From Diadema setosum (taxonomy: Eukaryota; Echinodermata; Echinoidea; Diadematoida; Diadematidae): DNA of 64,000 nucleotides. Of this stretch, positions 27,901-42,900 are shown piece by piece. The notes beneath the pieces are model-generated. The model was not told the DNA's origin. It saw nothing but the letters and a program-made list of their open reading frames with translations, and did no database searches. The stretch spans positions 21,364,494 through 21,428,493 of the forward strand of contig CM067059.1 in NCBI GenBank assembly GCA_033980235.1. The letters run 5' to 3'. The position numbers and the translations under genes are program-made. Each line of letters begins with the position of its first letter. The first letter of the stretch is position 1.

Positions 27901-30900
27901 TTACCTTCTACAACTAGTCGACTATATTTACGCAAGTGTGCCAACTGCTGCTTACTGTATAAGCTGTTATTTTTGCAAGGGTTTCATTTTCGCGAATTCC
28001 GTGAATCATAGTTGGACCACAAACTAAACAACGCACAAATATGTTGCCACGCACTAGGGTAATAGCGCATTTACAATAGCCTCCATGTCAATTCACAAAA
28101 AAAATCTCGCAAAAATGTCTGTCCCCTCCTCATTCACAAAAATATCCGTACGCGAAAATGACAGCTTATGCAGTAATTGAAGCTGTGAAACTCTACGTAC
28201 CTGATCGTCCAGCGAGTGAGGCCATCCAGCGAAGGAACCACAGGCAGCATGACTGGTGGGCCACCATCGTTGTGTGCATCACAATCACTTTGAGGGGGGT
28301 GCTGTCCAGCCGTGACGTTGTCCGCTCGATGATGCTCTTCGCCTGGTCACACTCCCTTACCTGACCAGTGCGCACAGCACTACGACCCTGTCATGATCAA
28401 AAACATCAAACTTTAGTATCATCTTCGTAGTCACTCAGTGCCTACATGGAATTCTCATTAAGAAGCAAAACAAAAGAAACTAGAAAAGCACTCATAGAGC
28501 GCAGAACTTCGCCAAGCATATCATTTCCATCCATTACACAAGTATGCTGAAAATCACTCAATTTCCCAATATAGAAGAGTTTTGTTAATATCATTAGTTT
28601 CAAGCTACATGGCGCCTCGCCCGAGCAGAGCACGCGCTTTAGAGCACATATGCAAAGCTCAAATATTGTGCAGCTTGAATCCCCATGTTCGTTGATCCTA
28701 TTTGCAAAAAGATGCAAAAAATCCTTCCAAAATTCATGCAAAATTCCTGCATCACTACCAAAATTGAATCATCTGTTCCTTGTGTCACTATCACCTTTTC
28801 CTGCAAATTTCATTAAAATTTGTTCACAATTTTTTGAGCTTTTTTGCAAACAGACAAACCAACACCAACTATCAGACAACCTCCTCCCTCCTTGATGGAG
28901 GTAATTAAAATACACTTAGCCGCAGAAGAACACTGATCTGTCCCCACCTAATAATGGACACATTTAAAAGGCAGTAACAAAAGGAAACTAACTTTTTATC
29001 TTTTTTATGAGGGGGGGGGGGTCACCTTGTGGTTTTCCAGCATGCAATAATACATGCACTGCATATCTTCTAGAATGATGTACATTAACACAAATAATGT
29101 CTTAACTTCAGTCACTATACAGGACAATGGTGAGAGCAGAACAAGAATTCATTCTTTTAATTTGTTTTCTCTTATCAAAACTATTTCCTTTGTGTTTAAT
29201 CACTTTCTTTTAGATTCACATCAGCGCTCTGAAATGAGAACACACTAACTTCAAGATATCCACTGACAATACCGAGATTTCCTTGGAATATAGATTTTAA
29301 TAAATTCTGGCAAAATATCTTCTTACATCATAATGCTCCCTTCTTATGTATGCAATTTCCCAGACGTTCTAGTAAAAGTAGGAATATCAATCCAGCTCTA
29401 TCAACATTGTACCCAGCCGGAAAAAATATGCCAAGGATGGAGAGTACGGTACTCACATCTTTATCCACTATTGTCGCAAACTCCAGGGCTGTCTTGCTGT
29501 TACACTCGATGGCTTTCTTCAATGAGCTTATCACCTGACCGGGTGAGAACGGAAAGAAACTTTGTTATACCTCGCAATCATTCAACTTCAAACAACTGAC
29601 ATGTACAAAATTACATAATCTAACTGTGACAAAAATTCGACCATAGACTTTGAGGAAATAGCTTATACGCTACAGAAATCCACAATTTTCAAGATAATAC
29701 AAGAGTCACGATGAATAAATATGAATATACATAGGCACAAGAGACGTCGTTTGTACTGGGTAACTCTATACAACATGTAGGTGGCAGCTATCTAATGACA
29801 CAGTTTGCCTTAAAGCTTAGCAATAGTTTGTTGTAAACAAATGCATTTCTCATTAAAAGTTGTGACATGATTATGGATGAATACAACATTACTGCTAGTA
29901 TGATATTTTCACACCATACAGGATGCAGGCAAGTTTGACCTTGAAAAACCCTATGGAACAAGCATAAAACTTTTTACTTCAAAAGATAATACATATAAAG
30001 TGCCTTATAGCAAATATTTTTCCCCTGTACATACATTTTCCTCAAAGTTGCAGCAATCAATTACCTGGTCGTAAGTATGAACTTCATCGTTGAACAGCAT
30101 TGTGCAGTATACCTCAGGTACAGTTCTCCTGCAACAACAGTTAATGTGCATGTAGTATCTGGTTATTTGTGGCCTGCTTATACACTTAGTTGATAATTCA
30201 TAAACCCTGACAAGGATGGAAATTAAGATAGAAAATTATAACAGCACTGCACAGATCATCATATACACCATGTATACAATATTAGAGCATAATGGGATCC
30301 CCCCTCCACCATAAACAATTACAACTAGGAAAAAAAAAGAATAAAGTTCAACAAATTATCTCATTCATATACTAATAATGATGATACCTCAGTTTTGAGT
30401 GCCCACATCTGAATTATGCCATGTGGCAGAGTGCCATTTATTCTGTACACGACACACAATGTCTGAACATACCGTTCATATTACAGTATATTGCTCAATT
30501 ACTGGAGAAATGCCAGTGAGCTTTTGACAATAGTAAGCACAGCATAAATGTCATAGCTGTTACACACATAACAACACAATGGAGTTCCCGGCATGTCATA
30601 GATTACTGCATGCACTGAAATTTTAATTTTCAAGGTGGTTCCATTTTGGCGAATTTCATGAGTAAGCTCTTAGATACAAAAATAACAACAAGCAAAACAT
30701 GATTTTGACAAGAATAAAAGCAAAGATTTACCCCAAACTCACTGTTCCAGGACAGCACACAACTAATGTTGTACATGTAATATCAGTATGTTGTTATATA
30801 TATTGTTTGAGAATTCACACTTTCTTCTGAATGCTTGTGCTATTTCTGCAATTATCACGAAAAATGAAAAGAACACACAGCTCACAAAAAATGCCATTCA

Positions 30901-33900
30901 CGTAAAAGATCCGTACCCTAAAAATATAAGCACATACAGTATGTCCATGTTCAGGTTACAATGCTACCTATCTGTACTTGGAATGTAACTCTTTCCTCTC
31001 AAGACATATTATTTTTTACACCCTATTTCCAGAGACTGGCCTGTTTAAAAGTGGTTAGCATGGATATTCAAGTGAGTACTGCAGAAATAACTCACTTGTG
31101 TGTTACATGCCAGGTTACATGTATACATGACTGCGTCCTCTTGATATTTAAAGGAAGAGTCATTTAGTGCTAGTACCATTTGTCTTTCAGCTCTGACCTA
31201 TCATAACCTTACACTACAAACCATGCACATGTATGAATGCAGACCACCAATTCACATTGATTTAAACAATTTCAATGAAAAGATTGAGATCTGGTTGGTC
31301 AACGCTGGTTGGTCAACGCTGATGTGTCTTTTTGACCGTGCAAGTGGTTCGGCTATTGGACGTCTCAATCTGACCACAGATCTCTGGGACTTACGTTGGC
31401 GTCAGCTCCTCCGGGATGACTTTTGGTTCCTCCAGCAAGAGGGTGTGGCGGCAGTGCTTTAGGAGGATGCGGAAGAGGGTTAGCGCCCGACTCTTGATCT
31501 CCTCCGGAAAGTTGTCCAAAGGATTCTGAAAACATACAGGAGATAAAAGAAAAAGAAACACATTCTCTTTTTTCTTTCTTTTTTTAAACAGCACTCAAAC
31601 CATTAAACAGTTTTCACATCATATCAGCTTTATCTTAATCCCTTGCTAAGCCCTTATGCGGTGCACCCCCATTACAACAAAATCCTTGGGACCGGCAGTT
31701 TTCTTTCGTTACTTCAAAATTTCATTATGGCTGAACAGTAAAGTATATAGGGATACATAGATGACAATTCTGGGACCCGAATGTTCACTTCACTCTAACA
31801 AGAATTTTGTCATAATAATGTTCGTTATAACGAGATGCACTGCACAACTGATACAGAGTGTAACTCAGCAAATCAAGCAGGTGTTATCAGCTCACCTGTG
31901 GTGGTTGAGTGGCTCCCTGGGAATGCAGCTGACAGAACGGCTCCTGCTTCCAAGCCTCCTCGTCCCCACAGTCACAGTAGCCCCCTCCCCCAGACGTGTT
32001 CATCTGCAAGAGCACAGAGTTGACAGGTCAGAGTTGACAAGTCAAAGGGCACATTGCAACATAGCTCAGTAAAGATTGAGTGTGAAAGGACTGCAGTATT
32101 GACTAAATGCACTTTAATTCATGACGGGACTATTAGTAAACTTCCAGCAAATCACTCTTTTATCACATCAATGCACTAATACCTTTTCAGAAAGATTTGT
32201 TCTTACAATTATGAATCATTCACTCACAACAACTGATGCAAGAAAATATACCTTAATTCTTCTTCTTTTTTACATAAAATTGAAAAGCATTTTATCATCA
32301 TAAACATTTACTTAAAATCAAATTCAGAAATACTATCTACCTAAAAGATTCCCAGGCCATTAATCTGCAGCAACCATCTTCTTAACATGAAACTAATATT
32401 CCAGGCAGTTGCTTGCTGGACACCTCTGATGACCAACTAACAGATGACTACATTATGTGAATTTTGCTAAAATTGAATGATAGTTACTGCTTTCCTTTAT
32501 AAACAAAAAATGGAACACCTTTAGTATGTGAATTTTGCTAAAATTGAATGATAGTTACTGCTTTCCTTTATAAACAAAAAATGGAACACCTTTAGTATGT
32601 GATACACTACTATTTTGTTGCTGTTGTTAGTCTTTTCACACTATAATGATACACACAGCCAGTGTGTTGGACCTACAAATCAAAAAGAGGTGCAATGGAG
32701 GTGGGAAAGAGAACTGTTGACATTGTATCTTTCTTCCTGCCTACCTTGTATCTGTGATGCTTGTGTGCACTCTTCTGGAAGCAGTCAATACACAGCACAC
32801 AGGTGGGATCCATGGCACAGTCCCTGATAGCAATGTGAAAAAAACAACAACAACTAAGATCAGGGGAAACCCCTATCAGTTCTCTTGAACACACACACAC
32901 ACACAGGCCGTCCTTTCATGAAGCACTTTGAAGTCTGAGCATCCTATATATCGGTGTGCCTGCGGTCACCATGGCAACAGATAAGTACTAACCAATCAGC
33001 ATCAGCAGGAACATGACAGTCATATCAACTAACAATGACAACTACATTAAATGTAAGAATTGCAAAGTTTGTTTTAACACATGGCCTACTTTACTACTAT
33101 ACACTACATATGCACATTCATATCAATTTTTATGTCTGGAAGATACTGTAAAATACACACAGCATAATTAGCACTTGGTCAGGCAAACCTCACGATACCT
33201 TTTAACTTGGTATAACACAGATAACCTTTAGTGACATTGGCACTCAAGCAATTAGACTGCATACAATTGTATGTGACCTGGTGTATTTACCATTACCCGC
33301 AGTTGAACAAGGCATTAGAGACAAGCAGTCTAGCTAGGTTACTTGAACAACTCATCACGGATGACGGGATACAGGCTCAGGAAGACATTTATGAGATAAG
33401 CCTTGAGTGGAGGCTACAGATAATGCGCACATCCGTGGCATCGACAGTAACATGGAGAAAAATGCAGAGCACAGACAGCCATAGTATCATCCTGTTCCCA
33501 GGAACACAATTGCAAAGTCAAATTGACTAGTGATATTACCCAGTTCTGACATTCTGAATACTAACAGCAAAACAAAACAAGGAAAAGTAGAAATTACGCG
33601 GTGCGTAAGATATGTCCCCGCCGGAAGTAGCATTTAGTAGCAAAATGTACAATATAGGTAAAAAGATGAAGGTCAAAGGTCAAAGAAGTCAAAGGTCAAA
33701 ATTCTGTGTAGAAGTTTTGAAGCCCTCACCTAGTGCCATCACATAAAGCAAACGGAATCGAAATCGGGTTAGAAATGGCGAAGGAGTAGCATTTGGTAGC
33801 CAATGTACAATATAGGTAAAAAGATGAAGGTCAAAGGTCAAAGAAGTCAAAGGTCAAAATTCTGTGTAGAAGTTTTGAAGCCCTCACCTAGTGCCATCAC

Positions 33901-36900
33901 ATAAAGCAAACGGAATCGAAATCGGGTTAGAAATGGCGAAGGAGTAGCATTTGGTAGCAAAATGTACAATACAAGTCAAAAATCAAGGTCAAAGGTCAAC
34001 AAAGTCAAAGGTCAAAATTCTGTGTAGAAGTTTTGAAGCCCTCACCTAGTGCCATCACTTAAAGCAAACGGAATTGAAATCGGGTTACAAATGGCGAAGG
34101 AGTAGCATTTTGTAGCAAAATGTACAATAAAGGTCAAAAATCAAGGTCAAAGGTCAAAGAAGTCAAAGGTCAAAATTCTGTGTAGAAGTTTTGAAGCTCT
34201 CACCTAGTGCCATCATATAAAGCAAACGGAATCAAAATCGGGTTAGAAATGGCGAAGGAGTAGCATTTTGAAGCAAAATGTACAATATAGGTCAAAGGTC
34301 AAGGTCAAAGGTCACAACTGAAATTCTGTATAGAAGTTTCAAAGCTCCCATGTAGTGCTATCATATAAAGCAAACAGAATCAAAATCGGGTTAGAAATGG
34401 TGAAGGAGTAGCATTTTGAACATTTTGATCACACACGGACGCACACACGGACGCACGGACGGACACACACACGTACGGAGCCCGTTTCATAGTCCCCTGC
34501 TCGAACTCGTTCGGCGGGGACAAAAATTGCAATAATAGTCACATTAAGGCTTGCTGATAAAAGCAATAGTATAGGATGGGCCTTAGTCAGCAAATGTGTG
34601 GTAAAAAAAAAAAGAGAAACAAAACAATGAAACTCATTCTAGTCTAGACATGATGGAGGCATGAGGAAGTCAGCTTTGCTTTTATCCCCAAATACAATGA
34701 CTATAGATAGCTATCATAGTGGAATTACAATACCAGGTTTGTTTGTTTTTTCAAACCCTGAATATTGATGGTTATGGGAAGTGTAATATGCAAAAAAAAA
34801 AAAAAAAATTGACAATTTCAAAGAATTTACTTGCACCTCTTAAATCATAAGTCAGTTGTTACTGTTGTCTTGTTAATCATATTTGAATTCATGTTGTTTC
34901 TGGCATACACTCTCCTTTGTTTCTTGGTCTCCTCTAATGCAAAATCAGATTAAATATACCCCATGTTTCACCCACCACATATTTCTGATGTATGGCACAT
35001 TTTCATTTCAGAAGAAAAGTTGATTTTTGTTGCGTGGAACAGGTTTTATATAATCACTATATACTTCATACTTCAATAAGTAAGCCTACCTACTTGTCTA
35101 AACAGGTATTTCAATGAAGAAGGGAAAAAACAGATTAAAATTCTATGTACTGTCTGATGGTCAATTCCACGGAAAGGTTGCATTTTATAATAATCAAACT
35201 ATTGAGTGTAGATGATTAATGAAGCTTAATTAGATGATCTGGTATTGTTTACTCAAAGCAGCCTTTCACAACGGATATTTTGATACTTTATTTGTGAACA
35301 TCAGTGAACATGGAGTGGAGTTATGTCCGAAAAACCTTCATTTTTCATGAAAATTGCCAATTTTTGCAGAATTTATGTATCATTTCTGATACACTATTAT
35401 GACCATAATACAGCTTGTGTAATTCTCAGATGGCTTATTTTCTGAATGTTCTTTGGTCATAGATTGCTTTTATGATGTTCTAGAACTTGTTCCGGCATCA
35501 GTAAATATTATTATCTCAATCTCAAAATGTGGTAGTTGATAGCGTCCCATAAGTCACGTTTTTGTGTCCCATCAGTCACACTGGTTTTCCCTATCCTGCT
35601 ACTGTACCAATGAGTAGATATTCATACCACTTGGCTCAGGGTAAGCACCAACCCTTTGCTACATTTAGGAAAGAAAATATCATTCCAGACTCTCTGTGTC
35701 TAAGAATATTTCAGAACTTACTTTCCCACATGAAAAACGGTGGTCCTCAGATGTCCCATAAGTCACGACAGCAATTTTTCGTTGCTGTACGTAATGCAAT
35801 GATACTTTTCAAACGAAGTATGGTGTTTTCATAAACTGTGATATGATGGATCTAACCATGAACTGAGAAAAATGCATTTGATGCAACTATTTTCTCAAAA
35901 TACTGGTTTGAAATTGCCAAAAATTGTCACTTTGTCCCATAAGTCACAATGGAATTGACCTGATATATTTTCATGATTCAATATGATTAATGATCAATTG
36001 CATTTGCTATACAATTTGCATTTCTATTTCTACAAATTTTGCAAGTTGAGTATAAACATTCACAACATAAACAAGTCAACCCGTGAAAATATTGCCTCCC
36101 CATACCCCACGTGCCACGGTTGGAAATTGCTACTTTTCCAATGAAGAAGAATATTACACGTGTATGTCAGTCTGTCAATGAGGTTCTCCATTGTGAATTC
36201 AAACCCTTATGAAATTGTCTTAAAAGTCTCAATTTGCAATATATATGGTGTACAAAGTAATAAACAACTTGTGATAATTCCCAGATTAAGCAGTGGTTCA
36301 ACCATATTTTGTACTTTCAGTTCTGGACACACATAACAAATATTGACAACAACTGAGGCAGGAGGTAGAAAATAACAACAACAGGAGGTATCATTTTTCA
36401 CTACTATGGACCACTATTATCATCATCATCATAATCATTCCTTCAGCTACACTGCCACTCTAATAAAGTGCATGCATGCCAAAACATTCAGCTTACTGCC
36501 ACTTTGGTACACCAGGGTACAGAGGAATTCTGGGCTAAAGGGTCTTGTTCTGCAAAAAAACAAACAGAATCCCAACAAGTGTTTGTCTTATATACACCAA
36601 TAATGGTAAAGACCACTCTTTACCTGCATGAATAAGTGGGCTCGCCATTCTTGAAGACGTGTCCACACAGCTGGGGTGGGCATTCGGACGCCTTGATGGC
36701 TTCTAGCACCACCTTGGGATCATCGCCAAAAAGGAACCACTCCAGAGGGAGCCCCACTCGATCGTTCAGCTCTTCCTCATCCTCCTCCTTCTGCCGTCCG
36801 TTGCTCAGGAAGATCTCGGGCACGATGTCGGCCAGGAAGGAGAAGATGGACTTCCTCAGGGTCCGCGCTTCTTTAAACTTGGACCACTCCTGCAAGAGGA

Positions 36901-39900
36901 GAAAAATTAGAGGCAAGCTCATTGTAGAAGATCATCTAACTGTCTTTGTTTTTTATATCTACTGTAGCTATACATGTATGTCATCATCATCATCTCATTA
37001 CCGATCTTTCATTTCTAGAAGTTATTCATTGTAGATGCCAATAAACATTGAATCATTATCTAATATTTGTGACAGCAATGGCAAACTGAATGACATCGAT
37101 GTCATTCTCAACCAGAGACAAATCTCACACCTGTTTCTTCCCATCATCTGGAGTGACGCCCTTTATGGCAAAGCAAGGGTCCATCTTGGCATCACGTCAG
37201 TGTCATTAAAAGGAGATAAAGGCTGAAAAGCATTGGCAAGAAATCTGTGGTTTAATAGGTGGACTAGTACACTGAACAAGTCAAACCCCTACATAAAGAT
37301 GTCAATGTTATGAATAAGTCTGGCAGTGATTTTGCAGCATTCTTTCTGACTTTTGACCAATCATTCCCAAAAGATGCAGATAGCACATTCATACATGTAT
37401 AATTTCAAATTTGAAATCCTCATTTTCCTAACGTTAGTTGGCTAATCCCTCTGGACAATAAATACACATCATGCTTCCGACAGCATTTATAAAGAAATGA
37501 CCTAAGGACCATTGAATTTGAATTATTCTAATTCCACTGACAGGGGACATAATTAGTACGCCGTGGCAAAAGGTCACTCTGGTGTGTCAACTCTACATCA
37601 CACTTCCGTGGATCTCAGCAGGACATCTACATCTGTCCACATGCAGGCTACATGACACAGACAAAGAATGCTAGTCTCTCTATCTACACTTCTTTCTTCG
37701 CAATATCATAAAGTCAGCCACTGATAGTCTGAAGAATACGAGACTTCACAGAAAAGGAAAAACATTAAACAAACTTGCACCCCAAAGCATCAGAATGAAC
37801 AGCATGGAGGTGCTGCTTGTAGTGTCGATGCAAAGTCAACGCATAGAGCTTTGCTACTGTAATCGTCACCTTTTGCACAACCCATCTGATGAATGGGTCT
37901 ACTTCTCAGGACTGTGTGCAAAATGCTGGCCAATGGCCCTGACCTTTAATCTCTACTGGACTCGATCCTATGCTAATTGATTAGATAAATGATGGTAAAA
38001 GATTCCATAAAGCCAACGTACGTACAGTGTAGGTGAAATGCACATCACATTCTTCCCAGGTTGACAGACTACATGTAAGGATAGATGGTGTGAATGCAGG
38101 TTTCCCCTCCTACTCCCCATCCCCACCCACTTGTGATGATTTGCAGTAGACTGTTTGTACACTCCATCTTTAATGTGCAATCATCTTTCACCAGGCTCAA
38201 ATGGGAAAACTTTGCTCAGACCATGAGTATTATATCACACAAAATATCTAATACTTTGAAGATAAGCAAACTATGAAAAACATGCAAAATTAACTGAACT
38301 TATATGTTTGTTTGTTTGTTTTTTTCTTGAGTGATCAAATCAGCTGACTGTAGTCGTTATCATGGCAGACAATCAAGACATGGCATTGGACATCAAATAA
38401 TTTCACTGTTAATCATGAATGGAAACCAGATGAGATGCATGGCATTACTGGAAAGTAATGTGTACCTGCCATAGCAAAGTTATGCAATGTGAACATATAT
38501 ATTCACAGTTTGGCAGTTTCATCATAATGTACATGAATTATACACAGATGTGTAAATCCTGTCTATGACACATCCAGGGAGTGTCTACAAAATCAAAATG
38601 GCATATAAATGGTTTGTATACTCAACAGGATAATACAAACATTTGTTCTAGGTTATCAAAGCTCTGGAAGATATGCATATACACATGCTAATGCCTCAGC
38701 ATCTGTTTGAAATACTTTTTTTGTCAATCGAATGTTTGTATGAATTCTGTGGAAGTGAAAATGTTACAACCTCCTCCATCAACACCTCAGTCAATTCTGA
38801 TGTTAGTTGAATAGATAAATGGTAGTCATGGGGTTGGTAGTATGAACTACTGTGCAGGTTTAGACTGCTGACTGTGAAAAGATGCTGTCATATTACAATA
38901 TTGTTAGCCTCTTTCTCAGGATTTCTGTTATCACTGGCAAAATTTCTGTTAGTCCTTGTTTCCTTTCTAAAATATCTTGCCTGCCTAATCCTCATCATCA
39001 TTACCCACATCATCACTGTCATTTAAAGAAGAAATCCACTTCAAAATTTGATATCAACTTCATAAGAAAGAGAAAAAAATTCCATACAAAACAGTGCAAA
39101 TATTACCAAAATCGGATAAAAAATAAGCAAGTTACAACATTTTGGAATTTCAAATTTTTTTGGGGGGGAAAATACTTCTTGACCAGTCGTTATAAATATT
39201 CAAATCAGCAAGGTGATGAAGGAGGTTCAAGAGAATGGAGTAACAACCTTCTCATTTCCTTTGCTAGATGTTCAAAGCCGCCGCTCAAAAATATTTGAAG
39301 CATGTGCCAAACAGGATCTGCCGCGCAGATAGGAAGACAACCGACTCGTGTCTCATTGCATAATCACCAGCCACTTTCTAAGGAAGATATGTCTTTGTGA
39401 TGGTTATTACTTTTCGCTATCCCTTCTTATCAAAGGTAGGTGGTACAGACACAAGGTTGCGCGAATAGAAATTGAGCAAAAAATGCTGAAATAAAGATGA
39501 AAATTACTCGACTGGGCATACCCGGGCACTAATCTGATATATCTATCAATAAAGAATTATACTTGAAGATTATTCCATAGTAGTTTCATTTGTGGAAATT
39601 AAGCGGAAAAGTGACAGAACCAGCTTTCCAGGATGGTACAGTTTTAAACATTTTCTCATAATACATGTCTGATTTACACTTTTGCACAAATTTCTGGACG
39701 GAATTGACTTTTGTTTTACATGCTTTATCATTAAATTTCATTTCGTTGAATAAATAAATAAGCAAAATATGGTCAACATTATGATAACATTCAAAATGAA
39801 TCTTCAGATTGCTCAGGAAGGCGGCGGCTTCGAACATCGATCATCAAAGGCACAAGTGCACCTGTGGAATTCTTTTGTACATCAATAGAAATCTGACAAC

Positions 39901-42900
39901 TGTTTGAATAATTACAGCCAGTTGGAACTCCAGGTATAAAACCTCCTTGCTCTCACAATGTCTTAGACCCTGTTTACAGTGCGAGGCCGGGCTCGGCCGC
40001 GGCTCGGCCTTGGCCGAGCCCGGCCTCAATTGCGCGGCCGAGCCTCGCAATTTTGTCCGTTTACACTGCTGGGCTCGGCCGCGCTTTTAATTCAAACCTT
40101 TCAATATTTTGTCGTAGTGGCGCTCTGCTTGTAAACAAATGCAATTTGGGATTGTCTGGTTTTCAGACCCTTTGCCAACTGAATTCTGTGGCGACGAAGT
40201 CGCCGTTCGGGCAAAGGCCTTTGCCGAAGGAAAAATCCTTTGCAGGACAAAATTATCTTAAACTATACCAGTTTTTGACGTTTAGGGGGTTAATATCCTG
40301 AATAGCGAGTAGTACAGGCAGAGGGTTAAGAAGCCAGACTGAAATTGGCCGCGCATTTGGCCCAGATTGCGTTTACACTGAGAAAAGGCCGGGCTCGGCC
40401 GCGGCTCGGCCGTGGCCGAGACCACCTCCAGAGCGTGGCCATTTGCGAGGCCAGTTTTGGCCTCGCATTCGGCCTTTTGCGCGTTTACACTGAAATGAAG
40501 GTGGGCTCGGCCGCGGCCGAGCCGCGGCCAAGCCACGCACTGTAAACTGGGTCAAATTCATTTCATATACAGTGTACAGAAATGACAAAATTCTCATATT
40601 TGAGTTGTATAGATATTAAATCCTGCCTTAACCCATTGAGGATGGTTTGATTTTGCTACAACATGCATTTCCCATAGACGCTTACACGCGTATACTCAGG
40701 ACTCATCCTCAACGGGTTGGTTAAAAACCACCCAACATAAAAAAAAAAAAGAATGTTAACTCTAATATATTTTGGTAAAGATGGGAATTTGATTTACCTG
40801 TATTAGCTAAAAAATAACAATTTATTGAATTTCATATATAACATACATTAAAAATTGTGAGGGCATGACATCCTCAGCTTGCTCATTTGAATTCATAGGG
40901 ACTAGTCAAGAAATGTTTCCCAAGGAGATGTGAAATTTCAGAATGTCATATCTTCCTTACTTCTTATCTAATTTCATCATTTTTGGAACATTCTACAGGG
41001 AATATTTCTCTCTTTCTTTTAGATTGTATTTATCATTGGGTTGGATTTCCTCTATGTTTCCATTTTCCCTCTATATGTGGGGTTGGACAATCAATTTCCT
41101 TAATGGCTCTACCCCATGCTATCCTGTCAGTTATTGTTACTGTATTGTTTTCCTTTTCAGATCTAATGTTTAAAATGCCAACCTAAAATAAAATATTTAG
41201 TTGGTTAAGACCGTATCCGGGCAATTTCCCCCGGAGGGCAATTACCCCCCAGCCAAATACTGGTTAGTGGTAAGGTAAGAGTAAAGATTAGGGTTAGGGT
41301 TAGGTTTAGGGTTAGGAGTTTGGGTTAGGGTTAGGGTTAGGTTCAGGATTAGGATTAGGGCCAGGGGAAGGGTGCGGGGTAATTGCCCAGGGGGTAATTG
41401 CCCTAGACCCGGTTAAGACTAGTACTACGTCTGCAATACTGAAAAAAAAAACCAACAAATATCCTAGACAAGTTTTCTTGAAATCATTATAACACAATAT
41501 CTGATGTGTGGACATACATATACCATAATTATGTATACATGCCCACCATTTGCATATACAGTGATCTAATATGAATGGTATTAAAGAAATATGTTGAACT
41601 GGCTGCAATGATTTCACATGGCCACTGACTTTTCATGCACAAGATACAGCACCACTTCTGGCTGTGAATACATGTAGCTGGAAACTGTTTGAAAGATACG
41701 AGTCTGGTGTGTCATTACAGGATATGGATTTTAGAGAATGATAACATCTACCATCATGCTACTTGAAATAAAACATCATCTGGCATGCATCACGTACGGG
41801 TGACCAAAAATCAATCCCCGCACTCTTGTACACTGTACACTGTATGCATACCATACACAAAATGGTGCAGATGATCCATTCAAGTACATTTTTACAATCA
41901 CAGGACTGTATTTAAAAAACGCTTTGCTTCTGCCTTCTTCCTTTGTGTGGTTGAAGTTGGCCTGGACAAGTTTTCCTGGAAACAGTCCAAATGCTCAATA
42001 CAATGCCTTTTTCACTAATCACTGGACAACACACTATGGGTATATGATTTAATACTTTGTTACATACAGTCGATCAAATCTTCGTCTCGATAAAATGTAA
42101 ACTATGAGGGGATATCATCTTAGTCACCATGCCGGATAAGCCTTCAGGACGGCTCCAATGTTGTCATGAGGATCCTACATGATGGAACTAAGAACGAAAT
42201 GTGACAATCTCACCGAAAACCCTACATTCCCACAATGATTCTGAGGAGCCATTGTGCCTGACCAATACTTGAACTGCAAAGTAATTTTAGCCACATGCTA
42301 ATGATTCATGGTTTACTCTTGGAATCACTTTTGGTTTAATTGATGGCATCAGGTGGAAAGTTCTTGTATAAGACAAACTGGCCGATGACACAGCACTTTG
42401 CCATTTCCCTACACCCGCTTCTATCACACAGGCTACTGTACAAAGCATATTGACAATGGCGCTGCTGTATGGTCTACAGTGTACCTTCATGCAACATGCA
42501 TAAATTTATATCTTCTGCCTTCTCAAGCACGTGTCAGAACAGGGATCAGAACGACTGTAATAGTAGCAGCTTTCGCATGACTAGTTTTTATGGGCTTCGT
42601 CAAGATGAATGTCACATACACTGTACAATACATGTTTACAATGTATGTGTGCCGACTGTCTGCATAGTACAATCAGTATGAAAGTGACAACATTCACACA
42701 TTCACACATGACAATTTAACAAATCATATGAATATTTAGTACTTCCTTATTTTTTTTGTTAGCATAATAGATGAGTGCAAAACATATGCAAATTTCCATA
42801 CCATACATGTATTTGTGTGCATTTTAATATCTGCAAATCTTGGCTCCATGGAAAATTTGCAAAAATGTCATTAAAGCAAAAATTTCTGGTTTTACAGTAG

